Source of the DNA: Lachnoclostridium phytofermentans
Lineage (GTDB): Bacteria > Bacillota > Clostridia > Lachnospirales > Lachnospiraceae
NCBI RefSeq assembly: GCF_000733755.1
Contig: NZ_JPOF01000003.1
Location: forward strand, 620,001-684,000
Direction of reading: 5' to 3'
Length of the DNA: 64,000 bases
Below are positions 18,206 to 25,793 of the stretch, one piece after another. The translations under genes were made by a program, and so were the position numbers. Within the stretch, counting starts at the first letter, position 1. Each line of letters starts with the position of its first letter. Below the pieces are notes generated by a model. That model made no database searches. It saw only the letters and a list, made by a program, of their open reading frames with translations, and was not told the DNA's origin.

Positions 18206-18718
18206 ATGAAGTTCATTAAGAATAATAAACTATTTGTTTCTCTGGCTTTCATCCTTTGCATAATCATCCTTATGATATTTACAATACCACAACTTCAAGG
18301 CTATCTATATTTCGGAGATCGTATTAATGTGATTGTTCATGTATATATCAACGAGAAGGAAATAAACCTAGATGACACTTCTGTTTTCATGATGCATAAA
18401 GGAAATACAGAAGAATTGAGTTTTGATCAAAATACAATTCAAACAAAAGGCGGAGAATATGGAGAATATACTTTTAAAGTTCACATAGATAAAAATCAGA
18501 CTGGGTTTGATAAGGATATTGAATTATATCTAAGATATATTAATACAAATAAATGGTATATCTCAAGTAGCACCTGTAAGATTTATCTAACTTCTAAAAA
18601 TGATACTATTTCTGGGAATTCCAGTATTAATGTTCAATATAATGATAAAACCAGCAACCTTTATGAACAACGGTTTGAGGTTATTGAGGATGAGGTATCT
18701 ATTACTTGGGGTAATTAA
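18206..18718 (+). CDS. Small membrane-anchored or secreted protein of unknown function
   Basis: A 170-residue protein with a single hydrophobic segment at about residues 8-30 (LFVSLAFILCIIILMIFTI), preceded by Lys residues, so the rest is outside the cell. The outer part is rich in beta-prone and Asn/Thr/Ser residues (NVIVHVYINEKEINLDD, YGEYTFKVHID) and may form an immunoglobulin-like sandwich. No family was recognised. AAGGAGGT lies just before the ATG, so translation is well supported. It is one of the few plus-strand genes here and has no operon partner. Confidence 0.75.
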   Translation: MKFIKNNKLFVSLAFILCIIILMIFTIPQLQGYLYFGDRINVIVHVYINEKEINLDDTSVFMMHKGNTEELSFDQNTIQTKGGEYGEYTFKVHIDKNQTGFDKDIELYLRYINTNKWYISSSTCKIYLTSKNDTISGNSSINVQYNDKTSNLYEQRFEVIEDEVSITWGN

Positions 18719-18791
18719 ATAATGTAAGAAGAAGTTTTACATTAGAGACTAGCACAATTAAAAAAATAGAAACTCCACTATTAGTAAGCAT

Positions 18792-18816
18792 GAAAAAAAG
18801 CACCCTCTTAGGTGCT
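18792..18816 (-). terminator. Terminator of the tRNA-Pro/tRNA-Thr transcript
   Basis: AGCACC and GGTGCT form a short GC-rich stem with a 6-base loop. The minus-strand transcript ends in seven U. It lies about 50 bases after the tRNA-Thr. Confidence 0.8.
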
Positions 18817-18866
18817 ACAACTTTCTTCCAATGGCTACAGCAATTAATTTTACCAGATTTTCAAAA

Positions 18867-18939
18867 AGCCGTTAATCGGAATCGAACCGATGACCTATTC
18901 ATTACGAGTGAATCGCACTACCGACTGTGCTATAACGGC
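18867..18939 (-). tRNA. tRNA-Thr (anticodon CGT)
   Basis: A complete cloverleaf on the minus strand. The acceptor arms GCCGTTA and TAACGGC pair, the D-arm shows AGCACAGTCGGTAGTGC, the anticodon stem ATTCA/TGAAT encloses CTCGTAA, and the T-arm contains GGTTCGATTCC. The anticodon CGT decodes ACG. The 3' CCA is not encoded. Confidence 0.93.
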
Positions 18940-18970
18940 ATATTATGATATGGGTAACAAAAACCCATCA

Positions 18971-19044
18971 TCGAGGCGACAAGATTCGAACTTGCGGCTT
19001 CTACGTCCCGAACGTAGCGCTCTACCAAACTGAGCCACGCCTCG
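18971..19044 (-). tRNA. tRNA-Pro (anticodon CGG)
   Basis: A complete cloverleaf on the minus strand. The acceptor arms CGAGGCG and CGCCTCG pair, the D-arm is GGCTCAGTTTGGTAGAGC, the anticodon stem CTACG/CGTAG encloses TTCGGGA, and the T-arm is CAAGTTCGAATCTTG. The anticodon CGG decodes CCG. It lies 31 bases before tRNA-Thr, and both are probably processed from one transcript. Confidence 0.94.
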
Positions 19045-19087
19045 AATTGAGACTACTGTATGTACAAAAGAAGCAGGTCGCTATGAT

Positions 19088-19116
19088 ATTATGCTACTAT
19101 TTTTTAAAATTGTCAA
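19088..19116 (-). promoter_or_regulatory. Sigma-A promoter of the tRNA pair
   Basis: On the minus strand there is a perfect TTGACA -35, a 17-base spacer and CATAAT as -10, ending 43 bases before tRNA-Pro. It has the strength and position expected for a stable-RNA promoter. Confidence 0.85.
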
Positions 19117-19152
19117 GACCAAGAAAAGAAAATCCTCACAATAAAATAGAGT

Positions 19153-19212
19153 AAAACCAAGGAAGATTTATCACAAAAATAATACTTTTTGCTCTATCTC
19201 CTTGGTTTTTTA
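19153..19212 (-). terminator. Terminator after the degV pair
   Basis: AAACCAAGGA (19153-19162) pairs with TCCTTGGTTT (19199-19208). T runs lie on both sides, so it may work in both directions. It is about 35 bases after the stop at 19246. Confidence 0.65.
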
Positions 19213-19245
19213 ATTTGTTATATTATAAAAAAACTTTGTATCTAT

Positions 19246-20115
19246 TTATCGATGCTCACCCATATAACAGATACCGATTGCTCCAGGACCCGAATGAGCT
19301 CCAATACTTGGACTTACTGTATTCACAACAATATTGTCGGTATGTAGCTTTTCCTTAATTAGATTCACTAAAAAATTAGCATCTTCTTCGACATCTCCGT
19401 GAACAACACAGATTACATTTTTTTCGTCCTTATATTTTCCCATCGTAGATAGCATATTATCCACTAAGGTAGCAAGTGATTTCTTTCTTCCACGTGTAGT
19501 TCCATTGGATACAAGCTGACCTTCGTTATTAACCACTAAGATAGGCTTAATATTAATCATAGAGCCTACGATTGCTGTCGCCCTAGAAACTCGACCACCT
19601 CTATGAAGATGATATAAATCATCGACCGTAAATTGGACACAGAATTCTAATTTATGTTCTTCAATCCATGCTGCTACTTCATCAATACTCTTTCCCTGTT
19701 CTCTCATGGCAACGGCTTTCATGATAACCATGCCTTGACCTAAGGATACATTAAGAGTATCAATTACAATAATCTTAGCACCTTCATTTTCTTCACAAAT
19801 TTCTTTTGCACCTACCATTACGTTGTTACAGCCACCGCTTAGTGCTGAAGAAAAACTAATATGAAGTACATCATAGCCCTCACTGACATACTTTTGAAAG
19901 GTTTCTCGAATTACGGCTGGATTACTTGCCATTGTTGTTGGCATAACCCCTGCACGCATCTTATCATAAAATTCTTTCGCAGATAATAAATGGTCCTCCC
20001 CGTAAGTTATGCCTTCTAAATCGTAATAATGTGAGATAATCCCAATGTTTTTTTCTTTAATGTAGGATGGCAATAAATCCGAATTGGAATCTGTTGTAAT
20101 GACAAACTCTTTCAT
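19246..20115 (-). CDS. DegV family fatty-acid-binding protein
   Basis: A 289-residue DegV protein. Members bind a fatty acid, and the FakB group presents it to the kinase FakA for entry into phospholipid synthesis. Seen are FVITTDSNSDLLPSY at the N-terminus, MPTTMASNPAVI with the conserved substrate Thr-Ser region, DVLHISFSSALSGGCNN, VDDLYHLHRGGRVSRAT and the C-terminal SPSIGAHSGPGAIGICY. The last motif carries the His-Ser-Gly-Pro-Gly element typical of DegV. It is the second gene of a tandem pair, 30 bases after the other. No FakA-type kinase is in the window. Confidence 0.9.
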   Translation of the reverse strand: MKEFVITTDSNSDLLPSYIKEKNIGIISHYYDLEGITYGEDHLLSAKEFYDKMRAGVMPTTMASNPAVIRETFQKYVSEGYDVLHISFSSALSGGCNNVMVGAKEICEENEGAKIIVIDTLNVSLGQGMVIMKAVAMREQGKSIDEVAAWIEEHKLEFCVQFTVDDLYHLHRGGRVSRATAIVGSMINIKPILVVNNEGQLVSNGTTRGRKKSLATLVDNMLSTMGKYKDEKNVICVVHGDVEEDANFLVNLIKEKLHTDNIVVNTVSPSIGAHSGPGAIGICYMGEHR

Positions 20116-20145
20116 TTGGTCCCTATCCTTTCCTTTCTCTCCCGA

Positions 20146-20979
20146 TTAGTAACAAACAATGATGCCGCCTTCATTTGCATATAAGCTAGAAATACCGCCC
20201 GTGTTTGCTATGAAACATTTTGCAAAAGGAATACACTTCATAATTTCGTCTTTTACATAGATTGCACGTTCAAAATTATTACAGTGTGCGATACCAAGAA
20301 CACGGTTCTTCGCATCAATCACATCCTCTTCCATATATTTTACCATCTTTAGTAGTGCTTTTTCAATCCCACGAGCCTGATCAATTTTAATTATATTTCC
20401 ATCGTCAGATCCCATGATAGGTTTTATATTAAGTGCACTGCAAATTACAGCAGTTAAGTTACTTAATCTGCCGTTCTTTCTTAACGTATCTAAGGTCTCT
20501 AACACAAATTTTGTCTTCAAATTATCACGAAAATCATTTACTTTTTTTACTACTTCAGAAAAAGATAGCCCTTTTGAGACTAATTCTTGAATCTTCATAG
20601 CAATTAATGTCTGTCCCACCGATGCAGATTTTGAGTCAAATACTTCGATGTTTTTATTCGGATGGTCTTCTAAGTAAAGCTTCTTAGCAAGTTCCGCACT
20701 GTTATAAGAACCACTCAATCGAGAGGATAAAGTTACCACATAGATATCTTCCGCTTCATCAAAATGAGACATATAACTATCTGGTGACGGACAGGATGAT
20801 TTCGGACAATTTTTGCTATCATTCATTTTGCGTAAAAAATCAATCTGATTAAATGTCTCGTCGTCAATAATATTTTCTTCTTCTATTTGAATGGACAATG
20901 CTACTTTTACAATATGTTCATCCTGCTGTAACTCCTTTGGTAAATCAGTACAACTGTCGCATAAAATTATATAAGACAT
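20146..20979 (-). CDS. DegV family protein, second paralogue
   Basis: A 277-residue protein of the same family as its neighbour. It has YIILCDSCTDLPKELQQD, KSSCPSPDSYMSHFD in place of the usual TSxPS segment, DIYVVTLSSRLSGSYNSA and LDTLRKNGRLSNLTAVI. The C-terminus, FIANTGGISSLYANEGGIIVCY, is divergent: the usual His-Gly-Pro-Gly element is replaced by a Tyr-Ala-Asn-Glu-Gly-Gly stretch. It may therefore bind a different ligand from the neighbouring DegV. GGAGGAC precedes the ATG. The two genes form an operon. Confidence 0.88.
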   Translation of the reverse strand: MSYIILCDSCTDLPKELQQDEHIVKVALSIQIEEENIIDDETFNQIDFLRKMNDSKNCPKSSCPSPDSYMSHFDEAEDIYVVTLSSRLSGSYNSAELAKKLYLEDHPNKNIEVFDSKSASVGQTLIAMKIQELVSKGLSFSEVVKKVNDFRDNLKTKFVLETLDTLRKNGRLSNLTAVICSALNIKPIMGSDDGNIIKIDQARGIEKALLKMVKYMEEDVIDAKNRVLGIAHCNNFERAIYVKDEIMKCIPFAKCFIANTGGISSLYANEGGIIVCY

Positions 20980-21231
20980 AATAGTCCTCCTGTCAATTGT
21001 AAATATTGTGATGATGTCTTTATCACGTAGTAATTATCTATCGCATAACGTAGTTTTAAATACTATATACAATCATAGCATAGTTTTTTCATTTTGAAAA
21101 GTGAAAATTTTATAAATGAAGTACAGTAATTCAAAATAATATACAGCTCCTCTTTCATAAAAAAATGCAAATCATGATGTTCTTACTTCTTGTTTTATTC
21201 TGCAGTTTTTTCTAACTACATAAATTAGGAA

Positions 21232-21380
21232 GAACAAAGTGGCTTCGCCACTCTAGGCTCCCTGAATCAACAAATTCAGAGCGGTGCCACTTTGTCGCGA
21301 CGAAGCATCAGCGGAGTGAGCATCCCTCGGAGAGTTTTTTAATTAATAGGAGATTACTCGTAGAATAATTTCCTATTAAT
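21232..21380. repeat. Dispersed hairpin-rich repeat, copy 1
   Basis: A structured non-coding segment. ACAAAGTGGC and GCCACTTTGT pair over about 60 bases with an inner CTGAAT/ATTCAG stem. It continues through GAGCATCCCTCGGAGAGTTT to a second stem, TTAATAGGA with TCCTATTAA. The block from GCATCCCT to TTTCCTAT recurs, with changes, at 41689-41750. It abuts the right-end hairpin of the IS200-type element. Confidence 0.55.
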
Positions 21381-22105
21381 CAGCACCACCAGTGTGAACT
21401 GGTGGTTTGCTCTGCCCCTGTAAGGGGCTATTGCCGGCATGGACCTCAAAGGTCCTTCGAAAGTAAAGGCCCCAACCGCACCACTTTCTCTGGCTAACCC
21501 TTACAAGGGTTTATTATTTGCCTTTTATTACTGGCTCACCCGTGAACGGGTCAATAAATTCTTTCAAACTTAGTTGATCTTCTGCTTGGTCATCCATCAA
21601 CTGGCTTCTGATGTATTCTTCTATTTTCTTTGCATTTTTTCCAACTGTATCTACAAAGTATCCTCTACACCAGAATTTTCTATTTCCATATTTGTATTTA
21701 AATTTGAATGTCTATCAAATATCATCAATGAACTTTTTCCCTTCAAATACCCCATGAATTCCGAAACGCTTATATTCGGTGGTATTCTAACTAGCATATG
21801 CACGTGATCTTTGCAGCATTCAGCCTCTATAATTTCTACACCTTTCCTTTTACACAATGTACTTAGTATATTTGCAACATCTGCCTTTATACTTCCATAA
21901 ATTATCTGCCTTCTAAATTTCGGTGCAAAAACAATATGATATTTACATTCCCATGTTGTATGTGATAATGTATTCTTATCCAATTGGATACCTCCTTTGT
22001 TATATTTAGTGCGGTTTGAGACCCACACTTATTATAACAAAGGAGTTTTATTATGAAAATGCTAGAAGCCATTGTGATCCACCGGCCTAGCCGGTGGTTT
22101 ATTAA
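21381..22105 (-). mobile_element. IS200/IS605-family element, transposase frameshifted
   Basis: The element has subterminal hairpins instead of inverted repeats, as expected. The left-end hairpin is at 22079-22097 (CCACCGGC/GCCGGTGG, 3-base loop) and the right-end hairpin at 21385-21406 (ACCACCAGT/ACTGGTGGT, 4-base loop). Between the transposase stop and the right end (21407-21513) are further stems, GCCCC/GGGGC and AACCCTT/AAGGGTT. Its size of about 720 bp fits a TnpA-only IS200. No tnpB is present. The exact ends are not determined. It sits immediately downstream of the PFK terminator. Confidence 0.8.
21514..21983 (-). pseudogene. tnpA: IS200-type transposase TnpA, frameshifted
   Basis: The protein is a Y1 HUH single-strand transposase. 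The 5' part shows HTTWECKYHIVFAPKFRRQ, the catalytic HUH in CCKDHVHMLVRIPP and SEFMGYLKGKSSLMIF. After RHSNL the frame is lost near 21700, where relatives read NLKYKYGNRKFW and this copy lacks one base in a run of A. The shifted frame continues as KYGNRKFWCRGYFVDTVG and IEEYIRSQLMDDQ, carrying the catalytic Tyr, to a stop at 21514. HUH and Tyr are therefore separated. The likely start is a TTG at 21981-21983 with GGAGGT six bases upstream. Programmed frameshifting or a sequencing error cannot be excluded. Confidence 0.82.
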
Positions 22106-22121
22106 AGATAGCCCTACAATT

Positions 22122-22162
22122 AAAAAAGCAATAGAAAGTAGATTCCTGTACTTTCTATTGCT
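22122..22162 (-). terminator. Terminator of the PFK gene
   Basis: AGCAATAGAAAGTA (22127-22140) and TACTTTCTATTGCT (22149-22162) form a perfect 14-bp stem. The minus-strand transcript then enters six U. Confidence 0.85.
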
Positions 22163-22248
22163 CTATTAAATAGATCTTAACAGAACCTATTATTATTTTT
22201 GGTAAAAAAATGAACTCTATTCATTCAATTAACATTATCACTAACGTT

Positions 22249-23475
22249 TTATTCCTCACAATATAAATGTCTTGGAAGTCCCTCTACCATAATTGGTGTA
22301 AGCTCTGCTTGAATTAATGGTCTTGCGTAACTAATAAACTCCTGTGTTACATAATAATTCGGAACATCAATCCATTCCATAGGCACACGTTTTTCAACGT
22401 TAGCAATTGCTTTAATATCATAGATATCAGTAGTACATTGATATGGTTCATCACATACTCGCTTTAAGGTAATCATCTTACCAGTCTCACCTTCAAAAGC
22501 CGCTTTTACTGCTGCGCCACCGACCTGGAATGCTTCTGAAATATCCGTACGGGATACGATATGAGAAGCACAGCGTTGTAAGGTACTAAATTCAATCGCA
22601 CGTGCTTTACAACCAAGTTCAGACGATACTAGGTTAGCTAATACACGACCTGTACCAGAAAGCTGTCTATGTCCAAATGCATCCACGCTACCGTTTGCAT
22701 CTCCAACTTCACAAACATATCTGCCGTCTGCAAGACGAACACCCTCTGAAACAGCAATCACTACAGACTTCTTACGTTTTTGAATTTCATCCACTTTTCG
22801 TATAAAGTCTTTTGAATCAAATGGAACCTCCGGAAGAAGAATCATATCCGGTCCTTCGCAGTCTTCACTCTTCGCAAGAGCAGCCGCACCTGTTAACCAT
22901 CCAGCATTTCTACCCATGATTTCTAATACAGTTACACTCTTAACATCATAAACTAATCCATCACGAATTACCTCTTTGGTAATCGAAGCAATGTATTTTG
23001 CTGCGCTACCAAAACCAGGCGTATGATCTGTTGCAGCTAAGTCATTATCAATCGTTTTTGGTACACCCATAAAGCGAATGTGACTACCTGTCATTTCTGC
23101 ATACTCTGATAATTTTTTGATGGTATCCATAGAGTCATTTCCTCCAATATAGAAGAAATACTCAATGTCTAATTCATGAAGCTTTTGGAAGATGGTCTCA
23201 TAGACTTCTTTATTCTCTGAAATTTCAGGAAGCTTATATCTGCATGAACCAAGATAAGAGGAAGGTGTACGCTTTAGTAACTCGATGTCCAGATTGTTTT
23301 TAATGTGATCGGATAAATCAACAATCTGTCCGTTAAGAAAGCCCTGAATACCATGTTTCATTCCATAAACCTTCTTAGCACCACGATCCTTTGCTGTTTT
23401 GTATACCCCCGCCAAACTTGAATTAATAACCGCTGTAGGCCCTCCAGACTGACCAACAATGACATTGCTTCTCAT
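22249..23475 (-). CDS. 6-phosphofructokinase, probably pyrophosphate-dependent
   Basis: The 408-residue glycolytic enzyme phosphorylates fructose 6-phosphate. The N-terminal VGQSGGPTAVINSSLAGV, the catalytic MGVPKTIDNDLAATDHTPGFG, IMGRNAGWLTGA and EGVRLADGRYV identify the family. Two features point to PPi as phosphoryl donor: the Lys in PKTIDND, where ATP enzymes have Gly, and GGNDSMDTI where ATP enzymes have GGDGS. The length is also longer than the ~320 residues of bacterial ATP-PFK. It is monocistronic, with GAGGAGG before the ATG, a possible promoter at 23591-23619 and a strong terminator. PPi-PFK saves ATP in cellulolytic clostridia. The donor assignment is inference from known residue rules. 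Confidence 0.9.
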   Translation of the reverse strand: MRSNVIVGQSGGPTAVINSSLAGVYKTAKDRGAKKVYGMKHGIQGFLNGQIVDLSDHIKNNLDIELLKRTPSSYLGSCRYKLPEISENKEVYETIFQKLHELDIEYFFYIGGNDSMDTIKKLSEYAEMTGSHIRFMGVPKTIDNDLAATDHTPGFGSAAKYIASITKEVIRDGLVYDVKSVTVLEIMGRNAGWLTGAAALAKSEDCEGPDMILLPEVPFDSKDFIRKVDEIQKRKKSVVIAVSEGVRLADGRYVCEVGDANGSVDAFGHRQLSGTGRVLANLVSSELGCKARAIEFSTLQRCASHIVSRTDISEAFQVGGAAVKAAFEGETGKMITLKRVCDEPYQCTTDIYDIKAIANVEKRVPMEWIDVPNYYVTQEFISYARPLIQAELTPIMVEGLPRHLYCEE

Positions 23476-23590
23476 GTAATTGCCTCCTCATTTTTAGTTG
23501 CGTCCCATTCCGTGAGACTATAATACGATGTGTGGAATTTGCACTCTATGTACAAATTGCACGTTTTTGCGCAATCGCGCTCACTACGAG

Positions 23591-23619
23591 ATTATATCAG
23601 ATGGTCTTTTATAATACAA
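23591..23619 (-). promoter_or_regulatory. Candidate promoter of the PFK gene
   Basis: On the minus strand TTGTAT, a 17-base spacer and a perfect TATAAT lie about 120 bases before the start codon. The leader contains GCGC-GATT-GCGC and paired TGCA-rich segments. The remainder of 23476-23854 shows no gene. Confidence 0.5.
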
Positions 23620-23854
23620 CACTAAAAAAAGTGAATTAATTTACTAAAATATAAGCATATCATGCACTTTTTTCTAAAAACTATTCTGAATTTTTCTAAT
23701 CTATTGTTATATCCAATGACTTTATGTCCCTGTCAATATCATAGACATAGTCGACTACATAACATCGAAATAGGGCTACGGATAGCTGATACGCCGATTC
23801 GTAACCCCACTTTATACTAATTAATATAAGAAATATGGAACTCTAAGCTTTCAA

Positions 23855-25216
23855 TTATAAAAATGCTAAAATAACAAAGTTTGCAATGAATAACGCTGTT
23901 GCTACCCAAAGTACTGGTGTAACTTCTTTCACTTTTCCCTTCACGCATTTTACAATAATGTAGAAGATAAATCCTGCTGCAATACCATAGGAGATACTAT
24001 AGCAAAAAGCCATGAATACACCTGCAAAAAACGCTGGAATAGCTTCTTCTAAATCATTCCAATCAACCTGCTTAAATGCAGAAAGCATCATTACACCAAC
24101 AATAATAAGAGCAGGAGCGGTAGCTGCAAAAGGAATTGCACTGACATATGGAGCAAAGAACGCACTGATAGCAAATAATATCGCTACCACAACACTGGTT
24201 AAACCGGTACGTCCACCTGCACTAATACCTGCTGCACTCTCTACGTAAGTAGTTGTATTAGAAGTACCAAAGATAGCACCAATACTAGTTGCTGTTGCAT
24301 CTGCAAATAAAGCCTTGTCCATCTTAGACTTAAAGCCTGCCCCACTTTCTAGTGCATCCTCATCCTCTTTAGAGAAGATTCCCGTCTTACGTCCTGTTCC
24401 AATAAAAGTACCGATAGTATCAAAGGTATCAGATAAACTAAATGCAAAGATTGTCATTAATACAAGAGGGATTCTGCTTGCATCTGCAAATAAATGCTGA
24501 ATACCATCTTTACCAAAGGCTGCACCAAAGGTTTCTGGTAACTGACTAACAGCCTCACTAAAACTAATAGTATCCGCTGTCTTAGTAACACCAAATGGAA
24601 TACCAAGTAAGGTAGTTACAATAATACCAATAAAGATAGCACCCTTAACGTTTAGTAACAAAAGAATTACTGTAAGTACAAGTCCAATCACTGTTAAGAT
24701 AACTGCTGGATTATTAAATTTTGCAATACCTGGAACAAGTGGGTCACCAACAAAGGTAACAAGTCCTGAGTTTACAATTGCAATATATGCTACGAAAATA
24801 CCAATACCACCACCAATTGCATGCTGTAAGCTTTCTGGTATGGATTTGATAATTAACTTACGAAGTTTTGTTACTGTAATAAAAATGTTAAATAAACCAC
24901 AGATAAATACCATTGCCAAAGCTTCCTGCCAGCTAAACTTAAGACCAAAGCATACGGTAAATACGAAAAATGCATTTAAGCCCATACCTGGTGCCTGAGC
25001 ATATGGAACATTAGCCACTAATCCCATAATTAATGTTCCGACGATAGAAGCTAATATGGTTGCTAAAAATACCGCTCCCCATGGCATTCCTGCTTGCTCT
25101 AACATAGTCGGGTTTACTGTGATAATGTACGCCATAGCAAAGAATGTAGTAAAGCCTGCAATTACTTCTGTACGTACGGTTGTGTTGTTCTGCTTTAATT
25201 TAAAAAAGCGTTCCAT
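23855..25216 (-). CDS. NCS2 family purine permease (PbuG/AzgA-like)
   Basis: A 453-residue membrane protein with about 12-14 helices, importing a purine base such as hypoxanthine, guanine or adenine with a proton. Seen are FFAMAYIITVNPTML, AQAPGMGLNAFFVFTVCFG, FGTSNTTTYVESAAGISAGG with RTGLTSVVVA, and the conserved AFSLSDTFDTIGTF. These NCS2 signatures place it in the AzgA/PbuG group. AGGAGGAAG precedes the ATG. The upstream region has four hairpins but no purine-riboswitch consensus that I can find. Confidence 0.92.
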   Translation of the reverse strand: MERFFKLKQNNTTVRTEVIAGFTTFFAMAYIITVNPTMLEQAGMPWGAVFLATILASIVGTLIMGLVANVPYAQAPGMGLNAFFVFTVCFGLKFSWQEALAMVFICGLFNIFITVTKLRKLIIKSIPESLQHAIGGGIGIFVAYIAIVNSGLVTFVGDPLVPGIAKFNNPAVILTVIGLVLTVILLLLNVKGAIFIGIIVTTLLGIPFGVTKTADTISFSEAVSQLPETFGAAFGKDGIQHLFADASRIPLVLMTIFAFSLSDTFDTIGTFIGTGRKTGIFSKEDEDALESGAGFKSKMDKALFADATATSIGAIFGTSNTTTYVESAAGISAGGRTGLTSVVVAILFAISAFFAPYVSAIPFAATAPALIIVGVMMLSAFKQVDWNDLEEAIPAFFAGVFMAFCYSISYGIAAGFIFYIIVKCVKGKVKEVTPVLWVATALFIANFVILAFL

Positions 25217-25246
25217 AAATACTTCCTCCTATTATAATTTATTCAT

Positions 25247-25363
25247 GGAGCTTAGCTCCTTAACAGGGTAACCCTGTTTGAATCATAACTAAACGCAAGT
25301 AAAGCAATGAAACTGACAAAACGTACTCTTCATTGCTAACTATCCACAGCGCCCTATCGCTGT
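25247..25363 (-). other. Hairpin-rich leader of the NCS2 permease gene
   Basis: Four stems follow one another before the ribosome binding site, in transcript order: ACAGCG/CGCTGT, AGCAATGAA/TTCATTGCT, CAGGG/CCCTG and GGAGC/GCTCC. The second is followed by a weak U-rich stretch. The structure suggests an attenuator or unknown cis-regulatory RNA. It lacks the paired loops and conserved core of the purine aptamer. The rest of 25364-25660 shows nothing. Confidence 0.5.
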
Positions 25364-25662
25364 TTCTTATAAAAGTAATAAATATACCCTTTAAATCACA
25401 CAAAATGTATATTTACACAAGTCGACTTTTCTTAACACACGCTCATTTTACCAATAACAACCTAGCATGTCAAGCACTAAAACACAGGATATTGTAATTA
25501 TAGGTCAAAATAATACTATAGTTAGTATTTAATCCTAAACCCTAAGATTATTGATTTTGCTGTATTTCCTATAATTATTACAGCTAATCTTATTTATAAG
25601 CATGGCTTATATATTCCAATGCTATCCTATTTTATGAAACTACTCTGACAAAAAAGGATAAT

Positions 25663-25699
25663 AAAAAAACTGCATTGTAGAATTTTTTCTACAATGCAG
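25663..25699 (-). terminator. Terminator after ilvB
   Basis: CTGCATTGTAGAA (25670-25682) and TTCTACAATGCAG (25687-25699) form a perfect 13-bp stem with a 4-base loop, followed on the minus strand by seven U. It ends the ilvD-ilvB transcript. Confidence 0.9.
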
Positions 25700-25793
25700 G
25701 ATGTAATTTTATTCATTAACTTATTATTTATCCTATATTCAATAAATTAGTTAAATGCATTATGAATTCAATTCATTATAAATGTGAAAGAAC

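Noticed and set aside
18945-19154. A 69-codon plus-strand frame
   Set aside because: It lies antisense over the tRNA-Pro gene and its promoter.
25217-25400. Purine riboswitch upstream of the NCS2 permease
   Set aside because: I looked for the conserved core on the minus strand (the TTTCTACC-type loop and its partner) and did not find it.
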